A stretch of DNA of 62,199 nt, taken from the NCBI GenBank assembly GCA_041920415.1, contig JBHGYD010000040.1:1-62199 (forward strand). The letters are read 5' to 3'. Positions 8,719 to 16,325 of this stretch are shown piece after piece. Below the pieces are notes generated by a model. The model did not search any database. It was not told the DNA's origin and saw only the letters and a list, made by a program, of their open reading frames with translations. This DNA is from JBHGYD01 sp041920415 (GTDB taxonomy: Bacteria > Bacillota > Bacilli > Bacillales > Anoxybacillaceae). Numbering within the stretch: position 1 is the first letter of the stretch; the number at the start of each line of letters is the position of its first letter. Both the position numbers and the translations under genes were made by a program.

Positions 8719-8805
8719 CTTCTGTATAAAAGCTTACATTTCCATAAGCACCTCCGCGGGTGAAGAACATTTCCCTTCGTTGTTAGGCGCTTGATCTCGA
8801 TTTTT

Positions 8806-8949
8806 TTATCTGCTATTTTGTATGGTTCGCAGCAATTCATAAGCGCGTTCTCCGACGAGACAAATCAGCTGCTCTAAAACAGCATCGCGTTGTAAATCTA
8901 GCTCAACAATTCGTTTCGCTAGTTCAAGAGCTTGCGGATTCAAGGTCAT
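8806..8949 (-). CDS. Small hypothetical protein (47 aa) coupled to the FbpA-like gene
   Basis: The protein begins MTLNPQALELAKRIVELD and ends at TAA 8806-8808; it looks like a single long amphipathic helix pair. GGAGGG directly abuts the ATG, so the TTG two codons later, which sits at optimal distance, may be the real start. It overlaps the 3' end of the FbpA-like gene by 26 nt, so translation is coupled. Reading-frame quality and a clear ribosome site make it likely to be real. The family is not securely recognised. The operon is divergent from tnrA and shares its regulatory region, as the small-protein operon ykzB-ykoL does in B. subtilis. Confidence 0.6.
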   Translation of the reverse strand: MTLNPQALELAKRIVELDLQRDAVLEQLICLVGERAYELLRTIQNSR

Positions 8950-9118
8950 CCCTCCGTTTCTCTTTTTGTTGCGCTATGCTTTGTTCATATACGCGGCGTA
9001 ATTCGCTAACAGTCCATTGTGCGAGTGAATCTGAATCGAGAAACAAACCTGTTTTCATCAACTCATAAATGTAGAATTGTTTTTGTTTGAATACCGCTCT
9101 TCGAATGAGATTTCCCAT
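8924..9118 (-). CDS. FbpA-like small basic protein (64 aa)
   Basis: Resembles the Fur-regulated basic protein FbpA family: MGNLIRRAVFKQKQFYIYEL followed by a short helix and the conserved TVSELRRVYEQ segment (family form LTLSELEREY). FbpA of B. subtilis helps the FsrA small RNA in the iron-sparing response, but many family members have no known role. ATG 9118 has AAAGGGAG upstream. Its promoter lies next to two TnrA/GlnR boxes rather than an obvious Fur box, so nitrogen control is at least as likely as iron control here. It is the first gene of a two-gene operon divergent from tnrA. Confidence 0.65.
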   Translation of the reverse strand: MGNLIRRAVFKQKQFYIYELMKTGLFLDSDSLAQWTVSELRRVYEQSIAQQKEKRRDDLESASS

Positions 9119-9177
9119 TTTTTCACTCCCTTTTTATTTTCCATTATAATGACTCTTTTGGATTTCAACATGCAGTT

Positions 9178-9194
9178 TGTCACATTTCCTTACA
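9178..9194. promoter_or_regulatory. TnrA/GlnR box, copy 1 (one mismatch)
   Basis: The 17-mer tgtcacatttccttaca fits the TnrA/GlnR consensus TGTNANAWWWTNTNACA at all fixed positions but one. It lies between tnrA and the divergent small-protein operon. Confidence 0.7.
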
Positions 9195-9209
9195 TTAAAA
9201 ATGGATGAA

Positions 9210-9226
9210 TGTAAGATTTTTTAACA
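9210..9226. promoter_or_regulatory. TnrA/GlnR box, copy 2 (perfect)
   Basis: The 17-mer tgtaagattttttaaca is a full match to TGTNANAWWWTNTNACA. It starts exactly 32 bp after copy 1, about three helical turns, so both boxes face the same side of the DNA. Confidence 0.85.
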
Positions 9227-9295
9227 AATAAGTAAATTTTTTTAACAAATCCATTTATACTTATGTTAAAAATCTTCTCGCGGGGGTGAAGCGGT

Positions 9296-9595
9296 ATGGA
9301 GCATAAAGACGACTCGTACAAGTTCAAAAAAGTTATCTCCATTGGAATTGTGAGCGAATTAACGGGGTTATCCCAACGACAAATTCGTTATTATGAAGAA
9401 CGAAAACTCATTTTCCCCGATCGTTCGAAAGGGATTCGAAAATACTCATTTGCCGATGTTGAACGATTAATGGAAATTGCCGATAAACGGGAAGAAGGAG
9501 TGACCACTCGCGAAATCCGTCACGAAATGACAAAAGAAGTGCGTGAAAAAATGTTAAAAGGGCAAATGAATGCTCATTTTCGGTTTCGGACATAG
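9296..9595 (+). CDS. tnrA: Nitrogen-responsive MerR-family regulator TnrA
   Basis: A 99-residue regulator. The winged-helix segment KKVISIGIVSELTGLSQRQI followed by RYYEERKLIFPDRS is nearly identical to B. subtilis TnrA, and the C-terminal NAHFRFRT corresponds to the tail bound by feedback-inhibited glutamine synthetase. It is about 11 residues shorter than B. subtilis TnrA, the difference lying in the linker after the DNA-binding domain. TnrA activates nitrogen-scavenging genes and represses glnRA and gltAB under nitrogen limitation. Two TnrA boxes upstream imply autoregulation, as known in B. subtilis. The frame opens at ATG 9296 (line ending gcggtATG) with GGGGGTG upstream. Confidence 0.95.
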   Translation: MEHKDDSYKFKKVISIGIVSELTGLSQRQIRYYEERKLIFPDRSKGIRKYSFADVERLMEIADKREEGVTTREIRHEMTKEVREKMLKGQMNAHFRFRT

Positions 9596-9621
9596 GTTTT
9601 ATCTTAAATAGCAGAGAAGAC

Positions 9622-9655
9622 CCCCACTTCAACGAACCATCGTGAGTAAGTGGGA
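9622..9655. repeat. Hairpin resembling an IS200/IS605 end
   Basis: CCCCCACTTC pairs with AAGTGGG around an internal segment. A similar CCCAC/GTGGG hairpin recurs at 15973-16005. Sub-terminal hairpins of this kind are seen at IS200/IS605 ends in thermophilic bacilli. No tnpA or tnpB is present, so this would be a remnant. The assignment is by resemblance only. Confidence 0.3.
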
Positions 9656-9919
9656 GATGCATCGGATTCGGGCGATCGAAATGTGAACGTAAGCATCAAC
9701 AATCTATTTATCACTATGTTAGAATTAACCATTGCACGTTTGCATCGTAAAATTCGAGCGGTCAAGCGGAATGAACTTGACCAAACTGATTTGCGGTGCG
9801 CGCCAGACAATCCGGTTCTTGAGGCAGAACAGGTCCGTACCATTTCAATATTCGTTTTCAAGACACCGTTATGATAAGTTTGTGGTCAATATTCAACGAT
9901 AAAAAGCGGTTGTTATGGG

Positions 9920-9948
9920 GTTGTCCTTTCATTTGGACAGCTTTTTTT
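9920..9948 (+). terminator. Rho-independent terminator downstream of tnrA
   Basis: The stem gttgtcc / ggacagc with an eight-base loop is followed by seven T. Confidence 0.75.
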
Positions 9949-9974
9949 CTGATTAAGAAAGTGTAACTTTTCTA

Positions 9975-10094
9975 CAGCTGGCTAGCTCCAGTCGCCATCG
10001 GCTTGAGGTCGCTTCGACTCACACTGCGGCGGCACTCGTCTCCTCGGCGAGTCTCAAGCACTTGTCGCCGCTAGGCGGACGCTTTGCGCTTTTC
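9975..10094. repeat. GC-rich intergenic repeat next to ykoN
   Basis: A GC-rich block, clearly unlike its AT-rich surroundings, with several short inverted repeats (for example ctcgtctcctcggcgag). Read on the minus strand it begins aaaagcgcaaagcgtccgcc, like the start of the second such block at 32071 (aaaagcggagccgagcgc). From memory, blocks of this style recur between genes in Geobacillus and Anoxybacillus genomes. Confidence 0.5.
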
Positions 10095-11204
10095 TTATGA
10101 ATGTAGCCAACGATAGATTAGTTTAGCAGGCTCTAATGGAAATAGATGATTATGATATTCCTCTACTTTGTTAAAGTAGTTCATTAGCATCGGCGAATGG
10201 AGAATATCAATGAGCGCAAGAGAGAGATTTTCGATATGATTCCATTGCCGAAAATCAAAAATGATTTGCAGCTGTTTTAGCGTGTGTAAGTTCAATTCTT
10301 CTTGACCAGGGAGGGTATGATAAATAAAAATAGGTAACCTTTTAAATAAGCATTCACTGATGGTAATACCACCTGGTTTTGTCAGAATGAAATCAGCCTC
10401 GTTGTATAACCGGTCCATTTCTTCCCGTGACGAAATATAAGGAAGTGGAGTAATGCGCGGGTGGTGGAGCTTTTTTAATTGTTCGTATGCCCGCTCATTT
10501 TTTCCGCACAATACGTAATAATCAATCGGGTCGTTGGTAGAAATTTTTTTTATTAAATGTTGAAAAGCACCGATTCCGAGACTTCCACCGGAAATTAATC
10601 CGCGATAATGCGGTTGGGTGACGAATTTTTTTACAGCACGCTTTGTGATGATCGGGTGAATCGGGATTCCGGTAACAAAAATTCGACTTGCTGGCACCCC
10701 TTTTTCTTGTAATTGTGTTTTCATGTACGGATGACCAACCAAATGATAGTCAATGTCCGTAATCCCCCAAAGGTGATGAATAAAATAGTCTGTATATACA
10801 TTCACGACAGGAACAGTGATATCCCCGTCCATTTTTAACTGATTTAATAAATAAGAAGGGAGGGCATGGGTGCAAATAATGATATTCGGTTTTATGTGAT
10901 CGACGATGTTCTTTATGTGACGGAGAAAAAGCATTTCGTATTGCGGAAATGACGTTCGTTTCTTTTTTTCACGAAGAACGGATTGATAGTACAGCATGTT
11001 ATATGTTTTTGGAAAATAATGAATCCATTGTAGATAAAACCGGGAAATGAGTAATTCCGCTTTTCCTAACCGGGATGATAATAGTTCTACTTTTTCGCAT
11101 TGAAGGCGTGAATCAAGTGCCAATAATCCTTCTTTTAACGCATCAGCTGCTTGGTGATGGCCCGATGGAATTTGTAATAGTGGAAGAAACAATACTTTTT
11201 TCAT
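10095..11204 (-). CDS. ykoN: MGDG-synthase-like glycosyltransferase (YkoN-like)
   Basis: A 369-residue GT-B enzyme. The N-terminal half fits the monogalactosyldiacylglycerol synthase domain (LPLLQIPSGHHQAADALKEG), and the C-terminal half is a GT28-type nucleotide-sugar site (LISGGSLGIGAFQH, FILTKPGGITISECL). Relatives such as UgtP transfer UDP-sugars to diacylglycerol on the cytoplasmic membrane face. ATG 11204 is preferred over the upstream GTG because AGGTGA lies at the correct distance. Synteny with ykoP and ykoQ downstream and tnrA nearby supports the YkoN identity. The sugar and acceptor are unknown. Confidence 0.85.
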   Translation of the reverse strand: MKKVLFLPLLQIPSGHHQAADALKEGLLALDSRLQCEKVELLSSRLGKAELLISRFYLQWIHYFPKTYNMLYYQSVLREKKKRTSFPQYEMLFLRHIKNIVDHIKPNIIICTHALPSYLLNQLKMDGDITVPVVNVYTDYFIHHLWGITDIDYHLVGHPYMKTQLQEKGVPASRIFVTGIPIHPIITKRAVKKFVTQPHYRGLISGGSLGIGAFQHLIKKISTNDPIDYYVLCGKNERAYEQLKKLHHPRITPLPYISSREEMDRLYNEADFILTKPGGITISECLFKRLPIFIYHTLPGQEELNLHTLKQLQIIFDFRQWNHIENLSLALIDILHSPMLMNYFNKVEEYHNHLFPLEPAKLIYRWLHS

Positions 11205-11350
11205 AATCATCACCTAATGAGGAAAGTTATTTAAAAGTATGCACTTACTCCTTTTTCTTTATCCTCCCTTTTTTACCATTTATAAATCACTCTTTTTTGT
11301 TTCAAAATGTAAATATAAGTAATTAGGAAAGAAAAGGAGAAGACAGGACA

Positions 11351-11920
11351 ATGGTAAAGGTGAGGCAATGTTTTCTTGCGGTTTGGAAGGTATTGGACCC
11401 GATTTACTATGCTTGTTCAAGATTGGAATATATTGAAGACGCGAACCAGCATCGCCATATTTTTCGCGTTCGCCTAACGAGGTATAAGGGGAGAGAGGTC
11501 ATACTATCTGATGGTACGAAAATTAAAAAGAACGATCTTCTTTTAAAAATTCATTTGCATAATGCTCGTTTGATTCGCGAGCTTATTCGTTTTGATAGTG
11601 AAATTAAGAAAGTGCGCTTCGTATATGAACAAGTAAAAAAGGGATTGCCTTATGTAGCGGAATATTTACAGCATCATGAGCAATTCACCGATGTGAAAGG
11701 GCTCATCGGAATAACGGTTTTAAATAAAGGGTGTGAACGTTTAGGATTTGAAACGTTTTCCATTGTGAATCCATTCTATAAATGGTTTAAAAAAATAGTA
11801 TTTCTACCTATGTATTTTATTTCCCAATTTCGTTTCGATAGTATACGGCGGCCGCCGAAATATTTATTCATGTCTACACAACAACTGATGCGGTTATACG
11901 GTTGCCAACCTACCCAGTAA
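11351..11920 (+). CDS. ykoP: YkoP-like conserved protein
   Basis: A 189-residue protein without an obvious signal peptide and one possible hydrophobic stretch (IVFLPMYFISQF) near residue 155. It matches the layout of the YkoP domain family by length, composition and position: divergent from ykoN and just before the metallophosphoesterase gene. Conserved-looking segments are HIFRVRLTRYKGREV, DLLLKIHLHNARL and KGLIGITVLNKG. Biochemical function is unknown. ATG 11351 is preceded by AAAAGGAGAAG at good spacing. It probably forms an operon with ykoQ, 57 nt downstream. Confidence 0.7.
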   Translation: MVKVRQCFLAVWKVLDPIYYACSRLEYIEDANQHRHIFRVRLTRYKGREVILSDGTKIKKNDLLLKIHLHNARLIRELIRFDSEIKKVRFVYEQVKKGLPYVAEYLQHHEQFTDVKGLIGITVLNKGCERLGFETFSIVNPFYKWFKKIVFLPMYFISQFRFDSIRRPPKYLFMSTQQLMRLYGCQPTQ

Positions 11921-11977
11921 TTCCCGCTTTCTTCTCTCCTCCCGTTTACTATAATGGTAAAAGGGAGGGAGAGAAAT

Positions 11978-12820
11978 ATGTTATTATGTTTCACAATTGT
12001 TTCTATTATTCTTGTTTTTCTTATTTATAAAGCCAACCGCAACACATATGAAGCGGTTTTTAATAAATTAACAGTAAATGCGCGCCCAAACGATGAGGGT
12101 GTTATTCATATTTTGCACTTGTCAGATCTTCACTTAGAAAATTTATCGATTTTGCCTGATTATTTGTATAGTAAATTAAAGAACGAAACGATTGATATGA
12201 TCGCATTAACGGGAGATTTTCTCGATCGAAAGAGAAGTATTCCGAAGTTAATTCCATACCTTAAAGTTTTCCAAAAATTGAATCCAACATATGGGGTGTA
12301 TGCTGTATTTGGGAATCATGATTATGTGCTGCGAAATAAACATTTTCAAACATTAAAGGAAACATTGCAACAATATGGGTGTATCCCATTGCAAAATGAA
12401 GTAAAAACGCTCCACATCAAAGGGAAAACAGTTAACATTATTGGAATTGACGATTTTAGTACGAAACGAAGTGATTTGGAAAAATCATACGCGAACGTGA
12501 AAGATGGGTTGAACCTTGTGTTAACGCACGACCCAAACATCGTTCTTCATATGCGCGATTACCATTTTGATTACTTATTGTCTGGTCATTTTCATGGTGG
12601 ACAAATTCATTGGCCGAAACCATACCATCTCGTGAAGATGGGGAAACTTGTGCGAATGAATATGATTAAAGGCTATCATGAAATCGATGGAAAACCGTTT
12701 TATATTAGCGAAGGATTAGGGCAAACAGGAATTAATATTCGCGTCGGCACAAAACCGGAGATTACTCTTCACACATTGTCGTTGACACCGCTAAAACAGA
12801 CAGAACAACAAGTAAGTTAA
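11978..12820 (+). CDS. ykoQ: Membrane-anchored metallophosphoesterase (YkoQ-like)
   Basis: A 280-residue calcineurin-like phosphoesterase with one N-terminal transmembrane anchor. All metal-binding motifs are present in order: DLHLENL (Asp50, His52), GDFLDR, GNHDY, LTHDPN and GHFHGGQ. The related YkuE/LpxH-type enzymes hydrolyse membrane-lipid or glycolipid pyrophosphates. ATG 11978 is chosen because GGGAGGG precedes it and the anchor then begins at once (MLLCFTIVSIILVFLIY). With the lipid glycosyltransferase YkoN beside it, a role in glycolipid or envelope turnover is plausible but inferred. Confidence 0.88.
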   Translation: MLLCFTIVSIILVFLIYKANRNTYEAVFNKLTVNARPNDEGVIHILHLSDLHLENLSILPDYLYSKLKNETIDMIALTGDFLDRKRSIPKLIPYLKVFQKLNPTYGVYAVFGNHDYVLRNKHFQTLKETLQQYGCIPLQNEVKTLHIKGKTVNIIGIDDFSTKRSDLEKSYANVKDGLNLVLTHDPNIVLHMRDYHFDYLLSGHFHGGQIHWPKPYHLVKMGKLVRMNMIKGYHEIDGKPFYISEGLGQTGINIRVGTKPEITLHTLSLTPLKQTEQQVS

Positions 12821-12828
12821 GTAGAGGA

Positions 12829-12865
12829 GGCTGTCCTAAAAAGAAAAAGGACAGTCTTATTTTTT
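12829..12865 (+). terminator. Rho-independent terminator after ykoQ
   Basis: The stem ggctgtcc / ggacagtc is followed by ttattttttt. Confidence 0.85.
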
Positions 12866-12962
12866 AAGAAGTAGATGATAGAAAAATGGGAGAAAGTGAA
12901 TAGAAAGTGCATCTCTTAAACATATTAATTTTAAATGTATTTAGAAAAAGGGGTGTGGGACG

Positions 12963-14453
12963 ATGGAACCTTCTTGGAAAGCTCTTCTCCCATTTTTAGT
13001 TGTCATTCCATTATCGATATGGACGAGGCAGGTCATTCCAGGATTATTTGTTGCTTTGTTGCTTGGCAGTTATTTAATGGAGCCTACTTTGCTTGGCGGT
13101 TTGAAAACAATGCTTTCCTATCTCGTAGATAACCTTATACAAACGAATAATATTCGAATTATCATCTTTCTTTATGTGTTTGCTGGGTTAATTAGCATGA
13201 TCAAATACACAGGAGGAATTAAAGGATTTGTTCATCTTGTTGGCAAAAAGGTAAAAACGGCGAGAAGTGCGCTCATGTTGACATGGATCTCTACAATGGT
13301 CACATTTAGTGATCCTGATTTTCGGATTGTGACAGTCGCACCGATTATGAAGGCATTAAAAAAGCGCCTACATTTATCTTCCCAACAAATTGGGTTTACA
13401 ATTGAAGTCACATCGAATCCTGTAGTGGCCTTGATTCCATTGGCTACAGCTTTTGTAGGGTATATGGTATCAGTGATTGATAAGGCGCTTAAAACAGCAG
13501 GGATTCATGAGAAAGCGTATACAGTCTATGTAAAAAGCATCCCTTTTAACTTTTTCTCGTTTACGATTATTTTAGTAGGGTTGTATTACAGTTTTTTTAA
13601 ATACTCCAAAAAGCCAAAAACAAACAAAGAAAACACATGGTCGGCTGCTGACATAAAAAAATGGAATCAAGGAGCAATGGCTGAACTGGCAAATGATGAG
13701 CTAAAAAATCCAAACGAAGAACAGGGCGAAGAGGGAATGGAATCATGTCCTCGCGCGTTCGAAAAAGATACACCGATCAAGCCATGGAATTTAATCATTC
13801 CTCTTTCGATTGTTTTAGTGTTAACGTTGTTTCTTAGTTGGTGGGATGGACATAGAGGAGCAAAAAGCTTTTTTGATGCATTTTTGCGAAGCGATGCGCT
13901 TGGCGTGATGTTAGAGTCGTTAATGATTACCGTCATTTTAGCGGTTGTTTATTTTTTATTTCAAAAGTTCAAACTTGCCGATTTGTTGACGCATTTTGTG
14001 AAAGGCGGCAATGAGTTAATGTCGGTTATTTTGATGCTTGCATTGATTTGGGCGGTGTCAGCGATATCTGAAGACTTAGGGTTTTCGCAGTACATTACAG
14101 ACCATGTGAAAGGATGGATTCCTCATTATTTTGTAGCTCCTGTATTATTTTTATTAGGTGCTCTTATTTCTTATTTCATTGGTTCATCATGGGGAACATG
14201 GGGGTTGTTGATGCCACTTGGTGTGACGCTGGCCCATCAGTCGGGGACGAACATTTTACTTGTCATTGGTGCGGTGTTTGCGAGTGGGACGTTTGGTGCG
14301 TTTGCTTCGCCGCTTAGCGATAATACGGTGACACTATGTACGATTTTAGATTTACCGGTCATAGAGTATGCGCGCACCAAATTAATTCCATCTTTTATTG
14401 CTGCCGGATTAGCTGCGATTCTTTTTAGTGTAATGTCATTTGTGATGAGATAA
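12963..14453 (+). CDS. NhaC-family Na+/H+ antiporter
   Basis: A 496-residue polytopic membrane protein of the NhaC ion-transporter family, with about 11-12 helices. Family-like segments include TWISTMVTFSDPDFRIVTVAP, split here as the first discontinuous helix, and GSSWGTWGLLMPLG with FASPLSDNTV in the C-terminal half. It exchanges Na+ or organic anions for protons. A long, acidic, probably cytoplasmic loop (about residues 220-275) separates the two halves, longer than in many relatives. ATG 12963 follows AAGGGGTG. It is monocistronic between two terminators. A second NhaC-like gene lies 4 kb downstream. Substrate is uncertain; the family also includes malate/lactate exchangers. Confidence 0.87.
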   Translation: MEPSWKALLPFLVVIPLSIWTRQVIPGLFVALLLGSYLMEPTLLGGLKTMLSYLVDNLIQTNNIRIIIFLYVFAGLISMIKYTGGIKGFVHLVGKKVKTARSALMLTWISTMVTFSDPDFRIVTVAPIMKALKKRLHLSSQQIGFTIEVTSNPVVALIPLATAFVGYMVSVIDKALKTAGIHEKAYTVYVKSIPFNFFSFTIILVGLYYSFFKYSKKPKTNKENTWSAADIKKWNQGAMAELANDELKNPNEEQGEEGMESCPRAFEKDTPIKPWNLIIPLSIVLVLTLFLSWWDGHRGAKSFFDAFLRSDALGVMLESLMITVILAVVYFLFQKFKLADLLTHFVKGGNELMSVILMLALIWAVSAISEDLGFSQYITDHVKGWIPHYFVAPVLFLLGALISYFIGSSWGTWGLLMPLGVTLAHQSGTNILLVIGAVFASGTFGAFASPLSDNTVTLCTILDLPVIEYARTKLIPSFIAAGLAAILFSVMSFVMR

Positions 14454-14494
14454 TGAACGTAAAGCTTCTGTTGAAATCGAAATAGCAGTAATAA

Positions 14495-14546
14495 ATGGGT
14501 CTAGTTTACCGTGAATGAATCAATGCGGTCAACTAGACCCATCTTT
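14495..14546. terminator. Bidirectional terminator between convergent genes
   Basis: The long stem atgggtctagtt / aactagacccat has T- or A-rich flanks on both sides. Confidence 0.8.
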
Positions 14547-14580
14547 TGTTTAGGAAAAACGTTTTTCTTTTATGAGGTGT

Positions 14581-15675
14581 CTATCGTATCGGGATTTGTT
14601 TTGTCGCATCGTCTTTATGCTCTTTGTAATAGCGAACCATCGTGTGAATGACTTGTTGAAAATCTGGACAAATAATGCCGACCGGTTGCAAAACACTCTG
14701 TGCTTCGCTTGAATCATAGACAGCCGTGCATGTAAAATAATCAAGCGCTTCTTTTTCGATATGTAGCCATTTTCTTAGAAATGGAATTGACATCAGCCAT
14801 TTAGCAACGGTGAGAGGAATCATGCCTTTTGGTTCTTTTCCTAAATATTCTTTCATCATCATTCGATACACATCTTTCATTTTGTATGGTTTTGGATCGG
14901 TTAAATGATACGTTTTTCCAACAGCATCGTCGAAATGAGCCAAATAAAGGGTCGCTTTGACAATATAATCGACTGGTACAAAATTACCTTCCGCTTCTCC
15001 CTTTCCTAAATACGGGATGAAAGGAAGGAATTTTAACCGCTCAAACAAATTTAACATGAAGTAGAGGCCGTCAAATTTAATGGTTTCTCCAGTTTTGGAA
15101 TGACCGACCACAATTCCCGGACGAATAATCGTCGTTGGAAGGTGTTGCGCCACTTCACGGACAACGAGTTCTGCTTCGTATTTCGTTTTTTCATAATGGT
15201 TTTTAAATGACTGACCCATGTCCAATTCCGTTTCCAAAATGGTTCCACGCCGCCTTCCGGAAACGTAGGCCGTGCTAAAATAGACATATCGTTGCAGACG
15301 TTGTAGCGAAAAAAGCCAATCATTTACATGTTTCGTCCCTTGAACGTTCACCTCGTAGGCGAGGCGTTGTGGCACGGCTAAGTCATAAATGGCGGCAAGG
15401 TGAAATACATGGGTAACCGATTGTGCTAATTTGCTTATTTGTTCACGGTTAAGTGAAAAGTTTTCCTTTGTAATATCCCCTTTGACGATTTGCCATTTCT
15501 CTTGAGGATAGTTATGTGTAAATGAGATTTTCTCCATTTCGTGTTTTGCTTTTTCTTTCATGCTTGGTAGAACAAGTAAGTAGATTTTTTCAGGGGTAAA
15601 TTCTTTCACTAACGAAGTAAGTAAGGAAGACGCAATAAAGCCCGGAAAACCAGTTATAAAATACACATTGGTCAT
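14581..15675 (-). CDS. Fatty-acyl-CoA-reductase-like SDR protein
   Basis: A 364-residue extended short-chain dehydrogenase of the NAD_binding_4 (male sterility / acyl-CoA reductase) type. Visible features are the Rossmann start VYFITGFPGFIASSLL, the FHLAAIYDL strand, the STAYVSG segment, the catalytic YxxxK within HYEKTKYEAE, and RPGIVVGHSKTG. Such enzymes reduce acyl-CoA or epimerise activated sugars. The first glycine motif is GxPGxxA rather than GxxGxxG, which several acyl-CoA reductases share. It ends at a terminator facing the NhaC gene and probably stands alone. The start ATG 15675 has GGAGG 6 nt upstream. Confidence 0.82.
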   Translation of the reverse strand: MTNVYFITGFPGFIASSLLTSLVKEFTPEKIYLLVLPSMKEKAKHEMEKISFTHNYPQEKWQIVKGDITKENFSLNREQISKLAQSVTHVFHLAAIYDLAVPQRLAYEVNVQGTKHVNDWLFSLQRLQRYVYFSTAYVSGRRRGTILETELDMGQSFKNHYEKTKYEAELVVREVAQHLPTTIIRPGIVVGHSKTGETIKFDGLYFMLNLFERLKFLPFIPYLGKGEAEGNFVPVDYIVKATLYLAHFDDAVGKTYHLTDPKPYKMKDVYRMMMKEYLGKEPKGMIPLTVAKWLMSIPFLRKWLHIEKEALDYFTCTAVYDSSEAQSVLQPVGIICPDFQQVIHTMVRYYKEHKDDATKQIPIR

Positions 15676-16129
15676 CGCAAGCCTCCATCAATTTTGATGG
15701 TTTTATTATATATAAAATTTTTATAATTTTAAATATTTTTTTATTATTCGCTTTGAAAGTAACGAAAAAAGAAAAACACGGTAAACTGATACGGTAAAGA
15801 AAAAAATAGAGATGAAATCCTGGATAATAAGACCCAAAAGATTTTCATACACGCATTCGAAACAAATGAGGCTGACATGAAAAGTAAAAAAACGAATCGG
15901 TATATATTTCTGTAAAGAAATGAATTTTTTGATAAAATATTAATAGAAAATTTTAACGTGTTCACCGAGAAGTCTCCCACCTCTAAGCGAAGTGTAGGTG
16001 GGAGAGGTTCATAATTCAAAAAAATGATAACGGTTTCACGAAAAATGCTTTACAATAAAAATGTAATCATATGGAAGATTTAGTATGGTAGCGTTGATTT
16101 TTCAGCGATCTACTCATAGGGGGATGAAA
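15676..16129. other. Very AT-rich gene-free stretch with an IS-end-like hairpin
   Basis: About 450 bases. The first 300 are extremely AT-rich and include the SDR gene promoter. The only structured element is the hairpin at 15973-16005. The last 100 bases hold the promoter and ribosome site (AGGGGG at 16118-16123) for the disrupted FapA gene. Confidence 0.5.
15973..16005. repeat. Perfect 10-bp hairpin resembling an IS200/IS605 end
   Basis: tctcccacct pairs with aggtgggaga around a 13-nt loop, inside a gaagtctccc...gggagaggttc frame. It resembles the hairpin at 9622-9655. No T-run follows, so it is not an ordinary terminator. A transposon remnant is inferred. Confidence 0.35.
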
Positions 16130-16246
16130 ATGAATCAAACAATGATTTCCCAAGTATGTAACGTAAGTGGAGTGATGAATCTAGCGTTAGGCATTTTAAG
16201 ATTCAGAAATCATCCAACAAGAAAAAAGAGGGATTTCAGTTACTGA
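16130..16246 (+). pseudogene. Frameshifted N-terminal (Jag-N-like) part of the FapA gene
   Basis: ATG 16130 has AGGGGG 6 nt upstream and reads MNQTMISQVCNVSGVMNLAL before stopping at 16246. If one base is dropped in the ttttaag run near 16199, the frame continues as DSEIIQQEKRGISVTDFKPA and runs without a stop into the FapA gene. That segment matches the Jag-N pattern (E-I-I-Q-x-E-K-x-G, then K-P-A-I-V) found at the start of many bacillar FapA/DUF342 proteins. So the gene once began here. The shift may be a real mutation, an assembly error or, less likely, programmed. The present product probably starts downstream. Confidence 0.65.
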
Positions 16247-16325
16247 TTTTAAGCCAGCAATAGTAAAATTTTCGAAGGTCAAATCTCCAAACAATGAAAA
16301 TAATGAATATAAAGAGGCGTTGCAT

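Larger units (their letters stand above)
8407..8805. other. AT-rich intergenic region, 399 bases
   Basis: It holds the acyltransferase promoter region, a possible 21-codon frame (8595-8660) and a strong hairpin (8686-8718). The longer minus-strand open frames here lack ribosome sites and look accidental. Confidence 0.4.
9596..10094. other. Gene-free stretch of 499 bases between tnrA and ykoN
   Basis: From left to right it contains an IS-end-like hairpin (9622-9655), about 250 bases with no convincing gene, a terminator-like hairpin (9920-9948) and a GC-rich repeat next to the ykoN stop codon. An open frame at 9650-9874 lacks a ribosome site and recognisable domains. Confidence 0.5.

Noticed and set aside
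8461..8840. Two minus-strand open frames of 69 and 87 codons
   Set aside because: No ribosome sites, rare-codon-like composition, and they overlap the hairpin and the better-supported 47-aa gene.
9650..9874. 74-codon frame downstream of tnrA as a possible transposon protein
   Set aside because: No ribosome site and no recognisable motif; the adjacent hairpin alone does not support it.
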